From contig CACENJ010000011.1 of the NCBI GenBank assembly GCA_902560855.1, forward strand, positions 1 to 32,724: DNA of 32,724 nt, in the 5' to 3' direction. The position numbers were made by a program, and so were the translations under genes. The stretch's first letter is position 1. The number at the start of each line of letters is the position of its first letter. This document shows positions 1 through 9,162 of this stretch, in pieces. The notes beneath the pieces are model-generated. The model did no database searches and was not told the DNA's origin. It saw nothing but the letters and a program-made list of their open reading frames with translations. Source of the stretch: an uncultured Pelagibacteraceae bacterium. GTDB lineage: Bacteria; Pseudomonadota; Alphaproteobacteria; Pelagibacterales; Pelagibacteraceae.

Positions 1-895
1 CAATACAACAAATTCCACAAGACATTGCTTCTAGCAATACTTTCGAAAGACCTTCAAAACTAGATGGTAAAATTAAAAAAGAATATTCATTATACAATTT
101 AGGCAACATATCATTTTGTTGTGGTTCAAAAAAGTTTACATTAACTGTTTTTTTTTTATTAATATCAGAAACGGCAATTTTGTTTTCACCATATAAATCT
201 AAATAGTACTTTGAATTATTTTTAAAAAGGTTTATTAATTTTTCTATGTTTTTTTCCTTTGAAATCCTACCAATGAATAAAAATTTTTTGTTTCTATACT
301 TACCCAAGTTTACAAATTTTTCAGTATCTACATAATTGTATATAACTTTCGTTTTTTTTTTCTTTATTATTTTGTAATATTTTTTATCAAAAACATTGCT
401 TACAGAAATAACATCAGCATACTTAATTGCCAAATTAAATTGAAAAAAGTTAATTTTTTTTTTTATAAAATTTAGTTTTAAAATTTTGTCACGTTTTAAA
501 ATGTTATATCCTGATCTTAAATATAATTTTTTTTTGTATATCATTTTCAAAAAAACACCTAGAATTGAACCATCTATTTGATTAGTTTTAATAATTTTGC
601 AATTTTGTTTAATTTTATTGAATTTAAATAAAAAAAATATTATTGAGAATAGATCTTTAAATATAGGTAAAGAAATGAACTTCGGAACACTAATTACTTC
701 AATATTTTCGCTAATTATTTGTTCTTTTTTGAGTTGAATACTTAATTCAGGATCAGATGAATTGTATGTAAAAAAATAAATTTTTTTAAAAATTCCTTTA
801 CTAATTAAATAATTGTATAACTTTACTTCTCTTTTTAAATTTCCTATTTTTTTCCACGTTGACAAACCTACACCTCTTGAAAATAATAATAGCAT
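1..895 (-). CDS. Glycosyltransferase family 4 (GT-B), 3' end cut by window edge
   Basis: Reading the minus strand from an ATG at 895 gives 298 uninterrupted codons that run off the left edge, so the C-terminus is missing. The protein starts MLLLFSRGVGLSTW. Near residues 215-225 it has the segment FLFIGRISKEKN, typical of the start of the nucleotide-sugar-binding half of GT-B enzymes. Near the window edge it has the family signature PSSFEGLSKVLLEAMSCG (E-x7-E donor-binding motif). It presumably transfers a sugar from a nucleotide sugar to a lipid-linked glycan at the inner membrane. Its ATG follows the stop codon of the upstream membrane-protein gene by one nucleotide (TAA-T-ATG), so the two are almost certainly co-transcribed. 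The acceptor and donor sugars cannot be told. An 11-T run lies within the gene near 450. Confidence 0.88.
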   Translation of the reverse strand, partial: MLLLFSRGVGLSTWKKIGNLKREVKLYNYLISKGIFKKIYFFTYNSSDPELSIQLKKEQIISENIEVISVPKFISLPIFKDLFSIIFFLFKFNKIKQNCKIIKTNQIDGSILGVFLKMIYKKKLYLRSGYNILKRDKILKLNFIKKKINFFQFNLAIKYADVISVSNVFDKKYYKIIKKKKTKVIYNYVDTEKFVNLGKYRNKKFLFIGRISKEKNIEKLINLFKNNSKYYLDLYGENKIAVSDINKKKTVNVNFFEPQQNDMLPKLYNEYSFLILPSSFEGLSKVLLEAMSCGICCI

Positions 896-896
896 A

Positions 897-2189
897 TTAA
901 TTTTTTAAACTTTTCTTATCGTGTTTAATGTTTGTTAAGCCAATTAAAAACCAAAAAATAATTGAAATATAAAAATGACGATAAAACATTATATGATCAA
1001 AAAGTGATAAAAGAACTATATTAAAAAACAAAACTAAAGAGATTTTAGATTTAATTTTTTTTAATATGTTTATTAAATGAAAAATTAAGGCGAAAGATAA
1101 AATACCAAAATTAATTATTAGCTCAACATAAAAACTATGCACAATTGATAAATTATAACTTTTAAATGTAAACAGACTTATATTTTGAGTTGCATAATTG
1201 TTCCATTCTGAGGGGGACCAATATAAATAAAATCTATCAAACAAACCATTAATTATTGGAACAACTTTATTACCAAGAACTTGAGCTGTGATTTTATTTA
1301 TATCCCATCTTGGAAAATTTTGACAGATATCGTATCTGCATTGATAATATTTTTTAATAGCATTTGCATAATCTTTATCAATTAATTGAAGAATTTGGTC
1401 AGTTTTTGCCCAAAATAAAAATATAAAAATTGAAAATAATATAAAAGAGATAGTAAAAAAAATTTTAGTTTTTATAAGACTAAATTTTAAAAAAATTTGA
1501 TTTAATACAACAAACATTACTATAGTAAAATATAATGTGTAGTAACTAATACTAAATAAATAAACAAGATCTACTATTAAAGAAAAATAAAAAATTACAC
1601 TTATGTTTTTCTTTTCTTTTATTTTTTGAAAAATAAATAGTTTAATAATTAAAATTAATAAAAAGCTTAAAGTAAAATTATTTTCAAAAATATTATAATA
1701 TGATTTTTTTAAATAAAAATATTCTACCAATGGAAAATTTGGAATTGGAAAACCATTGTAATAAGTAATTATTGAAGAATAAAAGTAAAAAAATATAGAG
1801 AAAATGGATAATATATATAATATTTTAATTTTATTCTTATTTAAATAATTATTAATTTCTGCATTTCTATCTTTTATTGATAAAATAACGAAAAAAAAAG
1901 TACAAAATAAAATTTCTATACAAAATTTTATATAAATAAAATCCGAAGTTAACGCAAAGTTGAGTAGAAAAATTGCGGGGAATAATAAAAGTGATAAATT
2001 GTCCAGCAATAATTGAATTCTTAAATTTATAACAATATAAAAGCCAACAGATAAAATTAATATATAGTATAAAAACTTATTTATACTAAAAATATAAAAA
2101 AATGTATAAACGGAAATTGCGATAGAAAAAAAAACAATTAACAACAAAACATTTAATTTTTCTATATTTTCTTTTGAAAATAAAACCAT
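897..2189 (-). CDS. O-antigen ligase/polymerase-like multi-pass membrane protein
   Basis: This 431-residue protein is built mostly of hydrophobic segments (about ten to twelve likely membrane helices). One long polar loop around residues 280-355 contains QCRYDICQNFPRWDINK and DRFYLYWSPSEWNN, followed by a segment reading SIVHSFYVELIINFGIL. A large periplasmic loop followed by an H-x-x-x-x-E motif near the C-terminus resembles Wzy polymerases and WaaL-type O-antigen ligases, which join undecaprenol-linked repeat units or attach them to lipid A core. Primary sequence in this class is poorly conserved, so the assignment rests on topology and the loop motif. I chose the ATG at 2189 rather than the in-frame TTG at 2243, because the longer form adds a lysine-rich tail and overlaps the divergent gene. 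It heads a unit with the family-4 glycosyltransferase. Confidence 0.7.
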   Translation of the reverse strand: MVLFSKENIEKLNVLLLIVFFSIAISVYTFFYIFSINKFLYYILILSVGFYIVINLRIQLLLDNLSLLLFPAIFLLNFALTSDFIYIKFCIEILFCTFFFVILSIKDRNAEINNYLNKNKIKILYILSIFSIFFYFYSSIITYYNGFPIPNFPLVEYFYLKKSYYNIFENNFTLSFLLILIIKLFIFQKIKEKKNISVIFYFSLIVDLVYLFSISYYTLYFTIVMFVVLNQIFLKFSLIKTKIFFTISFILFSIFIFLFWAKTDQILQLIDKDYANAIKKYYQCRYDICQNFPRWDINKITAQVLGNKVVPIINGLFDRFYLYWSPSEWNNYATQNISLFTFKSYNLSIVHSFYVELIINFGILSFALIFHLINILKKIKSKISLVLFFNIVLLSLFDHIMFYRHFYISIIFWFLIGLTNIKHDKKSLKN

Positions 2190-2235
2190 TTTTTTTTTAT
2201 ATTTTCTTTTGTTATATAAATTAAATATAATACAA

Positions 2236-4032
2236 ATGAACAATATGCAATTAGCTCATCTATTATTCCAAATTTTAACTCCAATACTGTTTATTGAAGG
2301 AATAATTTATTTAACAAATAAAACTCTTGAAAAATTTAATTTAAATAAAAATTTTAAATTATTAATATTTTCAATTTTCATTTTAATTATAAGTTATACC
2401 TTATACATATTACTTAATTTAGATTTAAAGACTGTTTATTTAAGCAAAATTTTTGTTCCAATTGTAGCAATTTTGGGTTTTTTTAGAATTTTTAATAAGT
2501 TTAAAAAAAAAAATTATAATTTTACAAAAATAGATGTAATTTTTTATATAACAATTTCATTATTTTTTTTTGCAGCTTTAATACCCTCAACAGATGCAGA
2601 CTCTATAAGATACCACTATGGTCAATTTAATATTTATGAAGTGGATGCAATTAAAAATAATTTTCATAGCAGAATTTCATTCATTAGTGATGCAATAAAT
2701 ATTTTATTTTTTAATTTAAAAATTTACAATTTTACATCAATTTTAAACTTTTATTTTTTATATTTGTTTTATGTTTTTTTCGTAAAGGATTTAAAAAAAA
2801 ATCAAAAATTATTTTTTTTTTTAATTATATTTGGTAGTCCATTATTATTATCACTTTTTATATCTCAAAAACCATTTTTATATATAATAATAATTTTCTC
2901 TTATTTAGTATTAATAATAAATGAAATAAAAAATGATCAAAGAAAGGTATTATTTCTTATATTTATATTAAATAGTTTTCTAATGATATCGAAGCCCAAT
3001 TTTATTTTTTATGGGCTAGCTTTTTTAATTTATAGTCTAATTGTTACAAAAAACTTTAAAAAATTATTTTATTTTAATCTGGTTCCAGCTTTTATAGTTA
3101 TTATTTTTTGTCTTGTAAATTTTATACAATATAATGATCCTTTAAAAATATTTTTTAATTTTTATTTTAATTCAGAAGCTTTACAGAACAATCAGTATAA
3201 TTTTTTATATCACTTATTAAATCCACTAGTTCGTGAAATAAGTATAATTACTTTTTTTAGAAATATTTTATATTTCTTTGTTCCTTATGCTTATATTCAA
3301 CATTTTTCAGCTAGTTTAGGAATTGGTGTTTTATCTTTATTTTTTTTATTAAATTTAAAAAAATATGATAAAATTTATTTGTTAATAGGACTCTTTATTA
3401 TTTTCAATATTTATTCGAACAGACTTTTCATTGAGAGATACCATGTTAGAGATTGGTTTATTATTTATTTTTTGCTTGCGATAATTGTAAAAAATCATTT
3501 TACAACAGCAAATTTTAAAAAATATTTATTCGTACTTCCTTTTTCGCAGTTTTTAGTAACTACTGCATCTTTAACATTTTTTATATTTAGTTTTTTAATA
3601 AATGGTTATGGATCAGTTGCTTATAATTATAATAATGAAAAATTTTTAAACGATAGATATGAAGGAAAAAAATTAGTAGTTTTAACTCATATAGATGGCA
3701 ATTTATTTAAAAAATATAATTATATTAACACCGATGTTCTAAATTATCATTATGATGATTGTAATTTAATTAAAAATATAAATGAGTTAAAAAAAGAACA
3801 TGACCCTTTAGTTTTGGTTGTGAAAAAAAAATTTTTTGAAAAAATATTAGAAATTCAAAAAAATATTGCAAATAAACAAATTAATAATCCAGAAAATTTT
3901 TCTCAAGAAGATTTAGATTGCAAGATTCAATTAGTTTTAAAAGAAGAATTTAGACTTAAAAAAGTGACCAGGAATCCATTTACCAAAGTCTATAAAGATT
4001 ATGTTGAGTTAGAGTTTTTAAATAAAAATTAG
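2236..4032 (+). CDS. GT-C-like multi-pass membrane protein (putative polyprenol-linked glycosyltransferase)
   Basis: The product has 598 residues from the ATG at 2236; an upstream in-frame TTG at 2209 is less likely. It has roughly a dozen hydrophobic helices and a soluble C-terminal part of about 130 residues. An early loop around residue 120 reads STDADSIRYHYGQFN. Acidic residues followed by a Y-H pair in the first large loop are typical of GT-C fold enzymes that use lipid-phosphate sugars on the periplasmic side. The gene at 18305-19966 has a comparable loop (RPDAGLYHLPY) and may be a distant relative. The function, transfer of a sugar to a lipid-linked glycan, is inferred from topology. 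It is divergent from the ligase-like gene, with 46 nt between starts, and converges on the next gene with a single base between stop codons. Confidence 0.6.
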   Translation: MNNMQLAHLLFQILTPILFIEGIIYLTNKTLEKFNLNKNFKLLIFSIFILIISYTLYILLNLDLKTVYLSKIFVPIVAILGFFRIFNKFKKKNYNFTKIDVIFYITISLFFFAALIPSTDADSIRYHYGQFNIYEVDAIKNNFHSRISFISDAINILFFNLKIYNFTSILNFYFLYLFYVFFVKDLKKNQKLFFFLIIFGSPLLLSLFISQKPFLYIIIIFSYLVLIINEIKNDQRKVLFLIFILNSFLMISKPNFIFYGLAFLIYSLIVTKNFKKLFYFNLVPAFIVIIFCLVNFIQYNDPLKIFFNFYFNSEALQNNQYNFLYHLLNPLVREISIITFFRNILYFFVPYAYIQHFSASLGIGVLSLFFLLNLKKYDKIYLLIGLFIIFNIYSNRLFIERYHVRDWFIIYFLLAIIVKNHFTTANFKKYLFVLPFSQFLVTTASLTFFIFSFLINGYGSVAYNYNNEKFLNDRYEGKKLVVLTHIDGNLFKKYNYINTDVLNYHYDDCNLIKNINELKKEHDPLVLVVKKKFFEKILEIQKNIANKQINNPENFSQEDLDCKIQLVLKEEFRLKKVTRNPFTKVYKDYVELEFLNKN

Positions 4033-4033
4033 T

Positions 4034-5068
4034 TTATATGTTTTTTATTTTTTCAAAAATGAATTTCGCTCTTTCATAATAAGTATGTTTAGAATATTTT
4101 TGCATATTTTTTTCTGACAATAAAAGCAACTCCTCTTTTCTTTTTAAATATAAATTAATTTTTTCAGTGAATTCCGAAATACTTTCATATTGAATTAAAT
4201 CTTCTTTATCAAAATAATACTTATAAAATTTTTTTTTAGGGCATATTATGGGTGAACCTAAAATTAAAGCATCATAAAACCTTGGTCCTATAATGTTATA
4301 TGGGGATGGTGTATTAAATGTCATTTTACTCCTCCAAATTATATTTTTATAATCCTCTTTTTTTAGTCGTTTTATTTGAAAGATTTTTGCCAATATATTT
4401 TCAATATAATTTCTTGGATGAGACTGCCAGAATACATTTAAGTGTTTAAATTTATCTCTTTTTTTTAAATTTAATATGCTGAAATTATTATAAAAAAGAT
4501 TTCTAATTAAAACTCTTTCATTTGTATGTTTATAATCCTTGTTTAAATTTTGCAAAATTCCAATAAAGTTCAGATCATATTTTTTATCATTACACAAGCT
4601 GACGTTGCTAAAATTTGATGCAAACGGAATAAATTCAAATTTGTTATTTACCATTTTTTTAAGTTTTATTGCTATATGATGGTGGGAAAAAACTAAATCA
4701 AAATTATTTTGATCAATAAAAGATAATTTTTTTTTTAAATTTACATACTCTTTATTTAAAAAAATTATTTTAGGAATTTTAATTTTTTTAAATTCAAAAT
4801 TAAAAATATTTATTTTGGTAAAATTTTTGTTATCCGAAAGAAAACTGTGACCAGCAATTATTACATCAAATTTTTTTTGGTATATTTTTTCTATATCTTC
4901 CAAATTATATTTAACGTCAAAATTATTATATCCAGGACCATATTTAACTATTTTAAAAAAATTTGATAAACTATTAAGCATATCATTTTGATAATCTGCT
5001 GATTTATAGTCAGATAAATTTTTTGTTAAAAAAAGTGCATTTATATTATTTTCATTATCTGATTTCAT
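4034..5068 (-). CDS. CgeB-like glycosyltransferase (GT-B, glycosyl-transferase group 1 type)
   Basis: This is a soluble 344-residue protein without predicted membrane segments. The C-terminal half contains KYDLNFIGILQN, then around residues 250-280 a stretch with NTPSPYNIIGPRFYDALILG followed by PIICP. This matches the donor-binding part of the CgeB/Glyco_trans_1_2 group, where a region of the form 'RxFE-a-aCG-p-i' is conserved. The tail (residues about 310-344) is the usual lysine-rich helix with a final Y-x-x-R-A-x-F motif. It lies 13 nt behind the ABC exporter and probably belongs to the same operon, which also includes the cyclase-like gene. Donor and acceptor are unknown. The start is an ATG with no obvious Shine-Dalgarno site, which is usual in this window. 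Confidence 0.7.
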   Translation of the reverse strand: MKSDNENNINALFLTKNLSDYKSADYQNDMLNSLSNFFKIVKYGPGYNNFDVKYNLEDIEKIYQKKFDVIIAGHSFLSDNKNFTKINIFNFEFKKIKIPKIIFLNKEYVNLKKKLSFIDQNNFDLVFSHHHIAIKLKKMVNNKFEFIPFASNFSNVSLCNDKKYDLNFIGILQNLNKDYKHTNERVLIRNLFYNNFSILNLKKRDKFKHLNVFWQSHPRNYIENILAKIFQIKRLKKEDYKNIIWRSKMTFNTPSPYNIIGPRFYDALILGSPIICPKKKFYKYYFDKEDLIQYESISEFTEKINLYLKRKEELLLLSEKNMQKYSKHTYYERAKFIFEKIKNI

Positions 5069-5081
5069 TTAGTTATTTTAT

Positions 5082-6776
5082 TTAATTTTTTAACTCTATA
5101 ACTTTGTCAAATAAAAAATTAATATTTTTTTTATGTGATATAAAAATAATATTTAATTTATCATTTGATTTTAATTTAAATAATAAATCTAGAATATCTT
5201 TTTCCAAACTTTCTTCTAAATTTGATGTAGCTTCATCTAAAATTAATATTTGTGGTTCTAAAACTAAAGCTCTGCAAATAGATAATTTAGAAATTTGTCC
5301 ACTAGATAAATTTCTTCCATTTTCTTCAATTATATCAGAAAATAAATTCTTTTCATTGAAAAGATCATTTAATTTTAAAATTTTAATATAATTTTCTATA
5401 TCATGTATTTTTTTATGAAATTCTTTTTCATCTAGGATCATATTTTTAAAAAAAGATCCTGCCACAATGAATGGATTTTTATCAATATAAATTATTTTTT
5501 TTGAAAGATCTTTTTTGTTCATTGTTTGTAAATTATTATTATTTAAAAGAATTTCTCCTTTATCCAATTGATAAAAACCTGTAACTGTTCTAGCAATGGT
5601 ACTTTTACCTGAACCATTAGGTCCATTTATTCTTAAGGCAAAAGGTGCATTAAGATTTAATGAAAAATTTTCTATAATAACTTTTTTATTAATATTAATA
5701 TTAATTTTATCAAATTTTAATGAATTTATTTTTTCTGTTCTTGAAATATAATTTTTATCCGAATTATTTATTTTAAATTTTTCTAATAAATTATCGTGAA
5801 ATTTTTTAGACAAAACATATCTTTTCCAATTAAGTATTTTTATATAATGGCTTTGTATATCTATTAGATATCTTGTAAATCTAATAAATAAAGCCAAATT
5901 CAATACAAAAGAAGCATTCAGTATATTGCTAAATTTAGAAAAAAAATAAATTAAAGAAAATATAAATATTATAAATAATGGCTCAATGGCACTTTTAAAC
6001 AATTGTCTAATCTTAAATGAATCAACAGTATTACGAGCAAGAATTTGGTTATTTTGTTTTAAATCTTCAATTTTACTTTCTTCAACAGGTGTATTTTTTA
6101 GTGAAAAAATATTAGAAAGATAAAAGACTATATTTTCTGATATTGTTTGTTGTTTTTCTATAATCCTGTTTGCAATTAACTCTATTTTTATGAATAAACT
6201 TTTTATTATTACCACTAAAAACAAAAAAATAGATAAAGCAATAATAGTGAGTTTGAATTCATTTAATAGCATTAAAGCTATTACAATTAGATAAATTGTA
6301 ACTTTACTAAATGTAATCATCATAAGCCTGTAAGTATCTGCAACAAATGGAATTTCTCTATTATATAAGTTTGTGATTTGGCCCAATGGTTGATTTACAA
6401 AGTAAAATATTGACGAAGATTTAAAAGATTCCAATGTTTTGTTTTGAATTTTTACTTTTACTTCTTGAGTATATTTAACAGCAATCACATTAGCTAAATA
6501 TTCAATAAATCTAACTGAAGAAAACAGAATGATTATTATTAAAATTAAAAGCAAAATATTATTATCTAGCCCGTAATTATTTAAAAATTCAAAGTAACTA
6601 TTAATAATTTTATTATCGCTTTCAAAATTTTTAGTTAAAACTAGTTGAAAAATAGGAAATAAACTTACAATAGCAACAATGTCTATAATCGAAGCTAATA
6701 AATAAAATGAAAAAGCTTTAAAGAATTTAGCTTTAAAATTGTAAAAAGTATCTTTGGCAATTTCAATTATATACAT
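5082..6776 (-). CDS. ABC exporter/flippase, fused permease and ATPase (MsbA/PglK type)
   Basis: This is a 564-residue half-transporter. Residues 1-310 hold six hydrophobic segments, and residues 345-564 a nucleotide-binding domain. Walker A is GPNGSGKST (385-393), the signature is LSSGQ (490-494), Walker B is ILILDE (510-515), and the switch histidine is in IFISHKK (H548). Such dimeric exporters flip lipid-linked glycans or lipid A across the inner membrane. Placement between a sugar-phosphate cyclase and a glycosyltransferase suggests a glycan or lipid-linked oligosaccharide substrate. One oddity is that the Q-loop reads YIDKNPF where the family normally has Y-x-P-Q-x-P-F, so the Q-loop glutamine is lysine (K433). 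Its start overlaps the end of the upstream cyclase gene by 14 nt, indicating translational coupling. Confidence 0.9.
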   Translation of the reverse strand: MYIIEIAKDTFYNFKAKFFKAFSFYLLASIIDIVAIVSLFPIFQLVLTKNFESDNKIINSYFEFLNNYGLDNNILLLILIIIILFSSVRFIEYLANVIAVKYTQEVKVKIQNKTLESFKSSSIFYFVNQPLGQITNLYNREIPFVADTYRLMMITFSKVTIYLIVIALMLLNEFKLTIIALSIFLFLVVIIKSLFIKIELIANRIIEKQQTISENIVFYLSNIFSLKNTPVEESKIEDLKQNNQILARNTVDSFKIRQLFKSAIEPLFIIFIFSLIYFFSKFSNILNASFVLNLALFIRFTRYLIDIQSHYIKILNWKRYVLSKKFHDNLLEKFKINNSDKNYISRTEKINSLKFDKINININKKVIIENFSLNLNAPFALRINGPNGSGKSTIARTVTGFYQLDKGEILLNNNNLQTMNKKDLSKKIIYIDKNPFIVAGSFFKNMILDEKEFHKKIHDIENYIKILKLNDLFNEKNLFSDIIEENGRNLSSGQISKLSICRALVLEPQILILDEATSNLEESLEKDILDLLFKLKSNDKLNIIFISHKKNINFLFDKVIELKN

Positions 6777-7824
6777 TTTTGGCGTGAAAAAATTTTTTTA
6801 ATTCTATTTTTAATTTTAAATTATTCTTATTAATTTTTTTAATAAACATTTTTCCTGGTCCTTTAGTAAAAATAAATTTAAAATGAGTATTAGTATTTTT
6901 TTTATCTTTTTTTAATAATTCAATGTATTTTAAATTATCAAAATTTTTAAACGATCTATTTTTATGTATTTTTGATAAAATTTCTAAATTCATTTTAATA
7001 TATTGTTTTTTACTTAAGTAACCAAATTTCATTGATAAAAAATTTGCTATAGTCATTCCATGTGCCACTCCTAAACCGTGTGGGATTTGATAATTAGTAT
7101 ACTTTTCTAATGCATGACCAAAAGTATGGCCATAGTTTAGCAAAAGTCTGTAATTATTATCAAACTCGTCTTTTTCTATTACTTTTTTTTTTATTATTAG
7201 AGATTCATAGACACAACGAGACATAATTTTATCATTCCTCCTAATTAGTGCATCAATATTTTTTTTGTAAAAATTATAGGATTTTTTACCTTCAAACAAA
7301 AAGTAATGAGCCATCTCACCTATTCCTGACATTACGTCTTTTTTAGAAAGTGTTTTTAAAAAATTTGTATTAATTATAATTTTTGATGGAGGGTAAAAGT
7401 TTCCTAGTTGATTTTTTAGTCCTTTAAAATTTATAGAAGTTTTTCCTCCTATACAGCTATCGGCCTGGGATAAGAGAGTTGTTGGATAGTAAATCCAATC
7501 AATTCCTCTCATGATTATTGAAGATAAAAAAGAAGAAACATCCTGAAGTATACCTCCACCTATGCAAATTATTTTTGTTTTTCTATTTGGCTTTAAATTA
7601 AAAATTTTTTTTAAAATATTAGATAAGTTTTCAAAACTTTTGACATTTTCTTTTGCATTTAAAATTATAATAGGTTTAATTTTTACAAATTTTTTTCTAT
7701 TTTTTTTATAAAAATTTCTGTCTACAATATAAATATAATTATCTGTTTTTTCAAATTTTTCTGATTTATTAAAAATTACTTTATATTTTTTTAATGTTGA
7801 TTTTATTGTGATAATTTTTTTCAT
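6763..7824 (-). CDS. Divergent sugar-phosphate cyclase, 3-dehydroquinate synthase family
   Basis: The 353-residue protein has the NAD site (GGG at 89-91, D95), then PTTLLSQADSCIGGK (114-128), a KN pair at 137-138, and NYGHTFGHALE (230-240). These are the hallmarks of the AroB family. Metal ligands E170, H233 and H249 are present. R226, N230 and H237 also match 3-dehydroquinate synthase. Two positions differ. The lysine three residues after the first metal ligand (usual E-V-I-K) is H173, and the usual HGEAV is HGLGV. Family members cyclise DAHP, sedoheptulose 7-phosphate, glucose 6-phosphate or aminoDAHP. The island context argues for a cyclitol-type precursor or a modified substrate rather than the housekeeping shikimate step, but a redundant AroB cannot be excluded. 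It heads a minus-strand operon with the ABC exporter and CgeB-like transferase. Confidence 0.8.
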   Translation of the reverse strand: MKKIITIKSTLKKYKVIFNKSEKFEKTDNYIYIVDRNFYKKNRKKFVKIKPIIILNAKENVKSFENLSNILKKIFNLKPNRKTKIICIGGGILQDVSSFLSSIIMRGIDWIYYPTTLLSQADSCIGGKTSINFKGLKNQLGNFYPPSKIIINTNFLKTLSKKDVMSGIGEMAHYFLFEGKKSYNFYKKNIDALIRRNDKIMSRCVYESLIIKKKVIEKDEFDNNYRLLLNYGHTFGHALEKYTNYQIPHGLGVAHGMTIANFLSMKFGYLSKKQYIKMNLEILSKIHKNRSFKNFDNLKYIELLKKDKKNTNTHFKFIFTKGPGKMFIKKINKNNLKLKIELKKFFHAKNVYN

Positions 7825-7841
7825 ATACTTAAAGTAAACTT

Positions 7842-7870
7842 TTGATAATATGTTTAATTATAATTAATAT
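7842..7870 (+). promoter_or_regulatory. Candidate sigma70 promoter for the 7924 gene
   Basis: In the 99-nt divergent intergenic region, TTGATA at 7842-7847 and TAATAT at 7865-7870 are separated by 17 nt, matching sigma70 spacing. The predicted start, near 7877, would leave about 47 nt of leader before the ATG at 7924. The surrounding DNA is so AT-rich that chance matches to the -10 box are common, so this is only a candidate. Confidence 0.35.
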
Positions 7871-7923
7871 AGCAAATCTTAAAGAAAAAACTTAGGATAT
7901 TTTTAAATTTATATTTTAATCTA

Positions 7924-9162
7924 ATGAAAGTTAAAAAAATATTACTTTTTCTTAATGAATCAAACCAAATTAATGATAACGAAAAAAAAAGATTACTTAA
8001 GAACTTAAGGAACTATTTTAAAAAAATTATTTTTTTTAAACCAGAATTTTACACAAAATTATCTAATAATAGAAATATTAAAATTTTATCAAAAAAAATT
8101 ATTAAAAAATATAATCAACAGGGGATTAATATAAATGAAAAAAATATATTAAAAATAGACTCATATTTAAATTCTTTAAAATATAAGTTCAGTAATTTAT
8201 TAATAAGTTCTAATTATGTTAGAGGTGCACTTTCAGAAAAAGAAATTATTTTTTTTGAACTATCAAAATATTATAATTTTAAATTTTTAAGAATAGAGAG
8301 ATCTCCATTAAAAAATAGATATTCTTTAGCTAAAAACATTTATAAGCATTCAATTGAGCTTAGTAAGAAAAAAATACAAAATAATCAATTAGAAGTTTAT
8401 ATAAAATTTTATAAAAAATTTATAGATCTTCATAGGGAGATAGTAAAAAAAATTCCGGGAACAAATACTATTAAAAGTATTATTGTAGAAATATATTATT
8501 ATTTATATAAAATTTTCAATAGATTAGAGATTAAAGATTCAATTGATGATAAAAATAATTATATACTTGTAATTATACCAAACGATTATAACTTACTAAA
8601 TATTTCTCTACCAAATTTAAAAAGTTTTTTGGAAGAACTAATCAGTTCATCAAATAAAAAAGTTGTTTTTTTGTTACATCCAAGATTAAGATTGGGTTTT
8701 TTCCTTCGTAGATTAGTTAAAGTTTATAAGGTTGAAAATTTAATAAAAAAAAATAAAAATAGATTTATTTTTATTCCAAAAATAAAAAAAATATCAAAAT
8801 TAATTTTAGAAAGTAGTTTTATAGTTCATATAAGTTCAAGCCTTAGTATTCAAGCTTTGTTTTTTGATAAAAATATACTTTGTATAGGAAAAAAAAATAT
8901 ATATATCGAAAAACCTTATAAAAACATTTTATTTTACAATCTAAATAAACAAAAAAAAATTCCTTTTAGCTATTTAGAGAAAAAAAAAATTTGTAAAAAT
9001 TACTTAAATTACTTGCTAGTAAATAGTGTAGATTATTATGGAGAATTTTATAGTAATAAATTTATATTAAATAAAAAATCCTTTTTATTAGATGTTGCCA
9101 AACATCCTGACAAGACTAGAATTATTATTTCTTTATTAAAAAGATATTCAAATTATAATTAG
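7924..9162 (+). CDS. Unidentified capsule-type glycosyltransferase-like protein
   Basis: I do not recognise this 412-residue, lysine- and asparagine-rich soluble protein with certainty. The C-terminal half has features of GT-B capsule proteins in the KpsC/KpsS/LipB or CDP-glycerol transferase neighbourhood. These are a strand followed by VFLLHPR near residue 250, and a stretch around residues 300-318 reading VHISSSLSIQALFFDK and then a short strand with C-I-G. A paired S-S in that position usually marks the phosphate or donor-binding loop. The N-terminal half has no motif I can name. It is the only plus-strand gene between two minus-strand operons, and its stop overlaps the stop of the convergent SDR gene by 4 nt. 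A role in glycan assembly is inferred from fold hints and context only. Confidence 0.5.
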   Translation: MKVKKILLFLNESNQINDNEKKRLLKNLRNYFKKIIFFKPEFYTKLSNNRNIKILSKKIIKKYNQQGININEKNILKIDSYLNSLKYKFSNLLISSNYVRGALSEKEIIFFELSKYYNFKFLRIERSPLKNRYSLAKNIYKHSIELSKKKIQNNQLEVYIKFYKKFIDLHREIVKKIPGTNTIKSIIVEIYYYLYKIFNRLEIKDSIDDKNNYILVIIPNDYNLLNISLPNLKSFLEELISSSNKKVVFLLHPRLRLGFFLRRLVKVYKVENLIKKNKNRFIFIPKIKKISKLILESSFIVHISSSLSIQALFFDKNILCIGKKNIYIEKPYKNILFYNLNKQKKIPFSYLEKKKICKNYLNYLLVNSVDYYGEFYSNKFILNKKSFLLDVAKHPDKTRIIISLLKRYSNYN

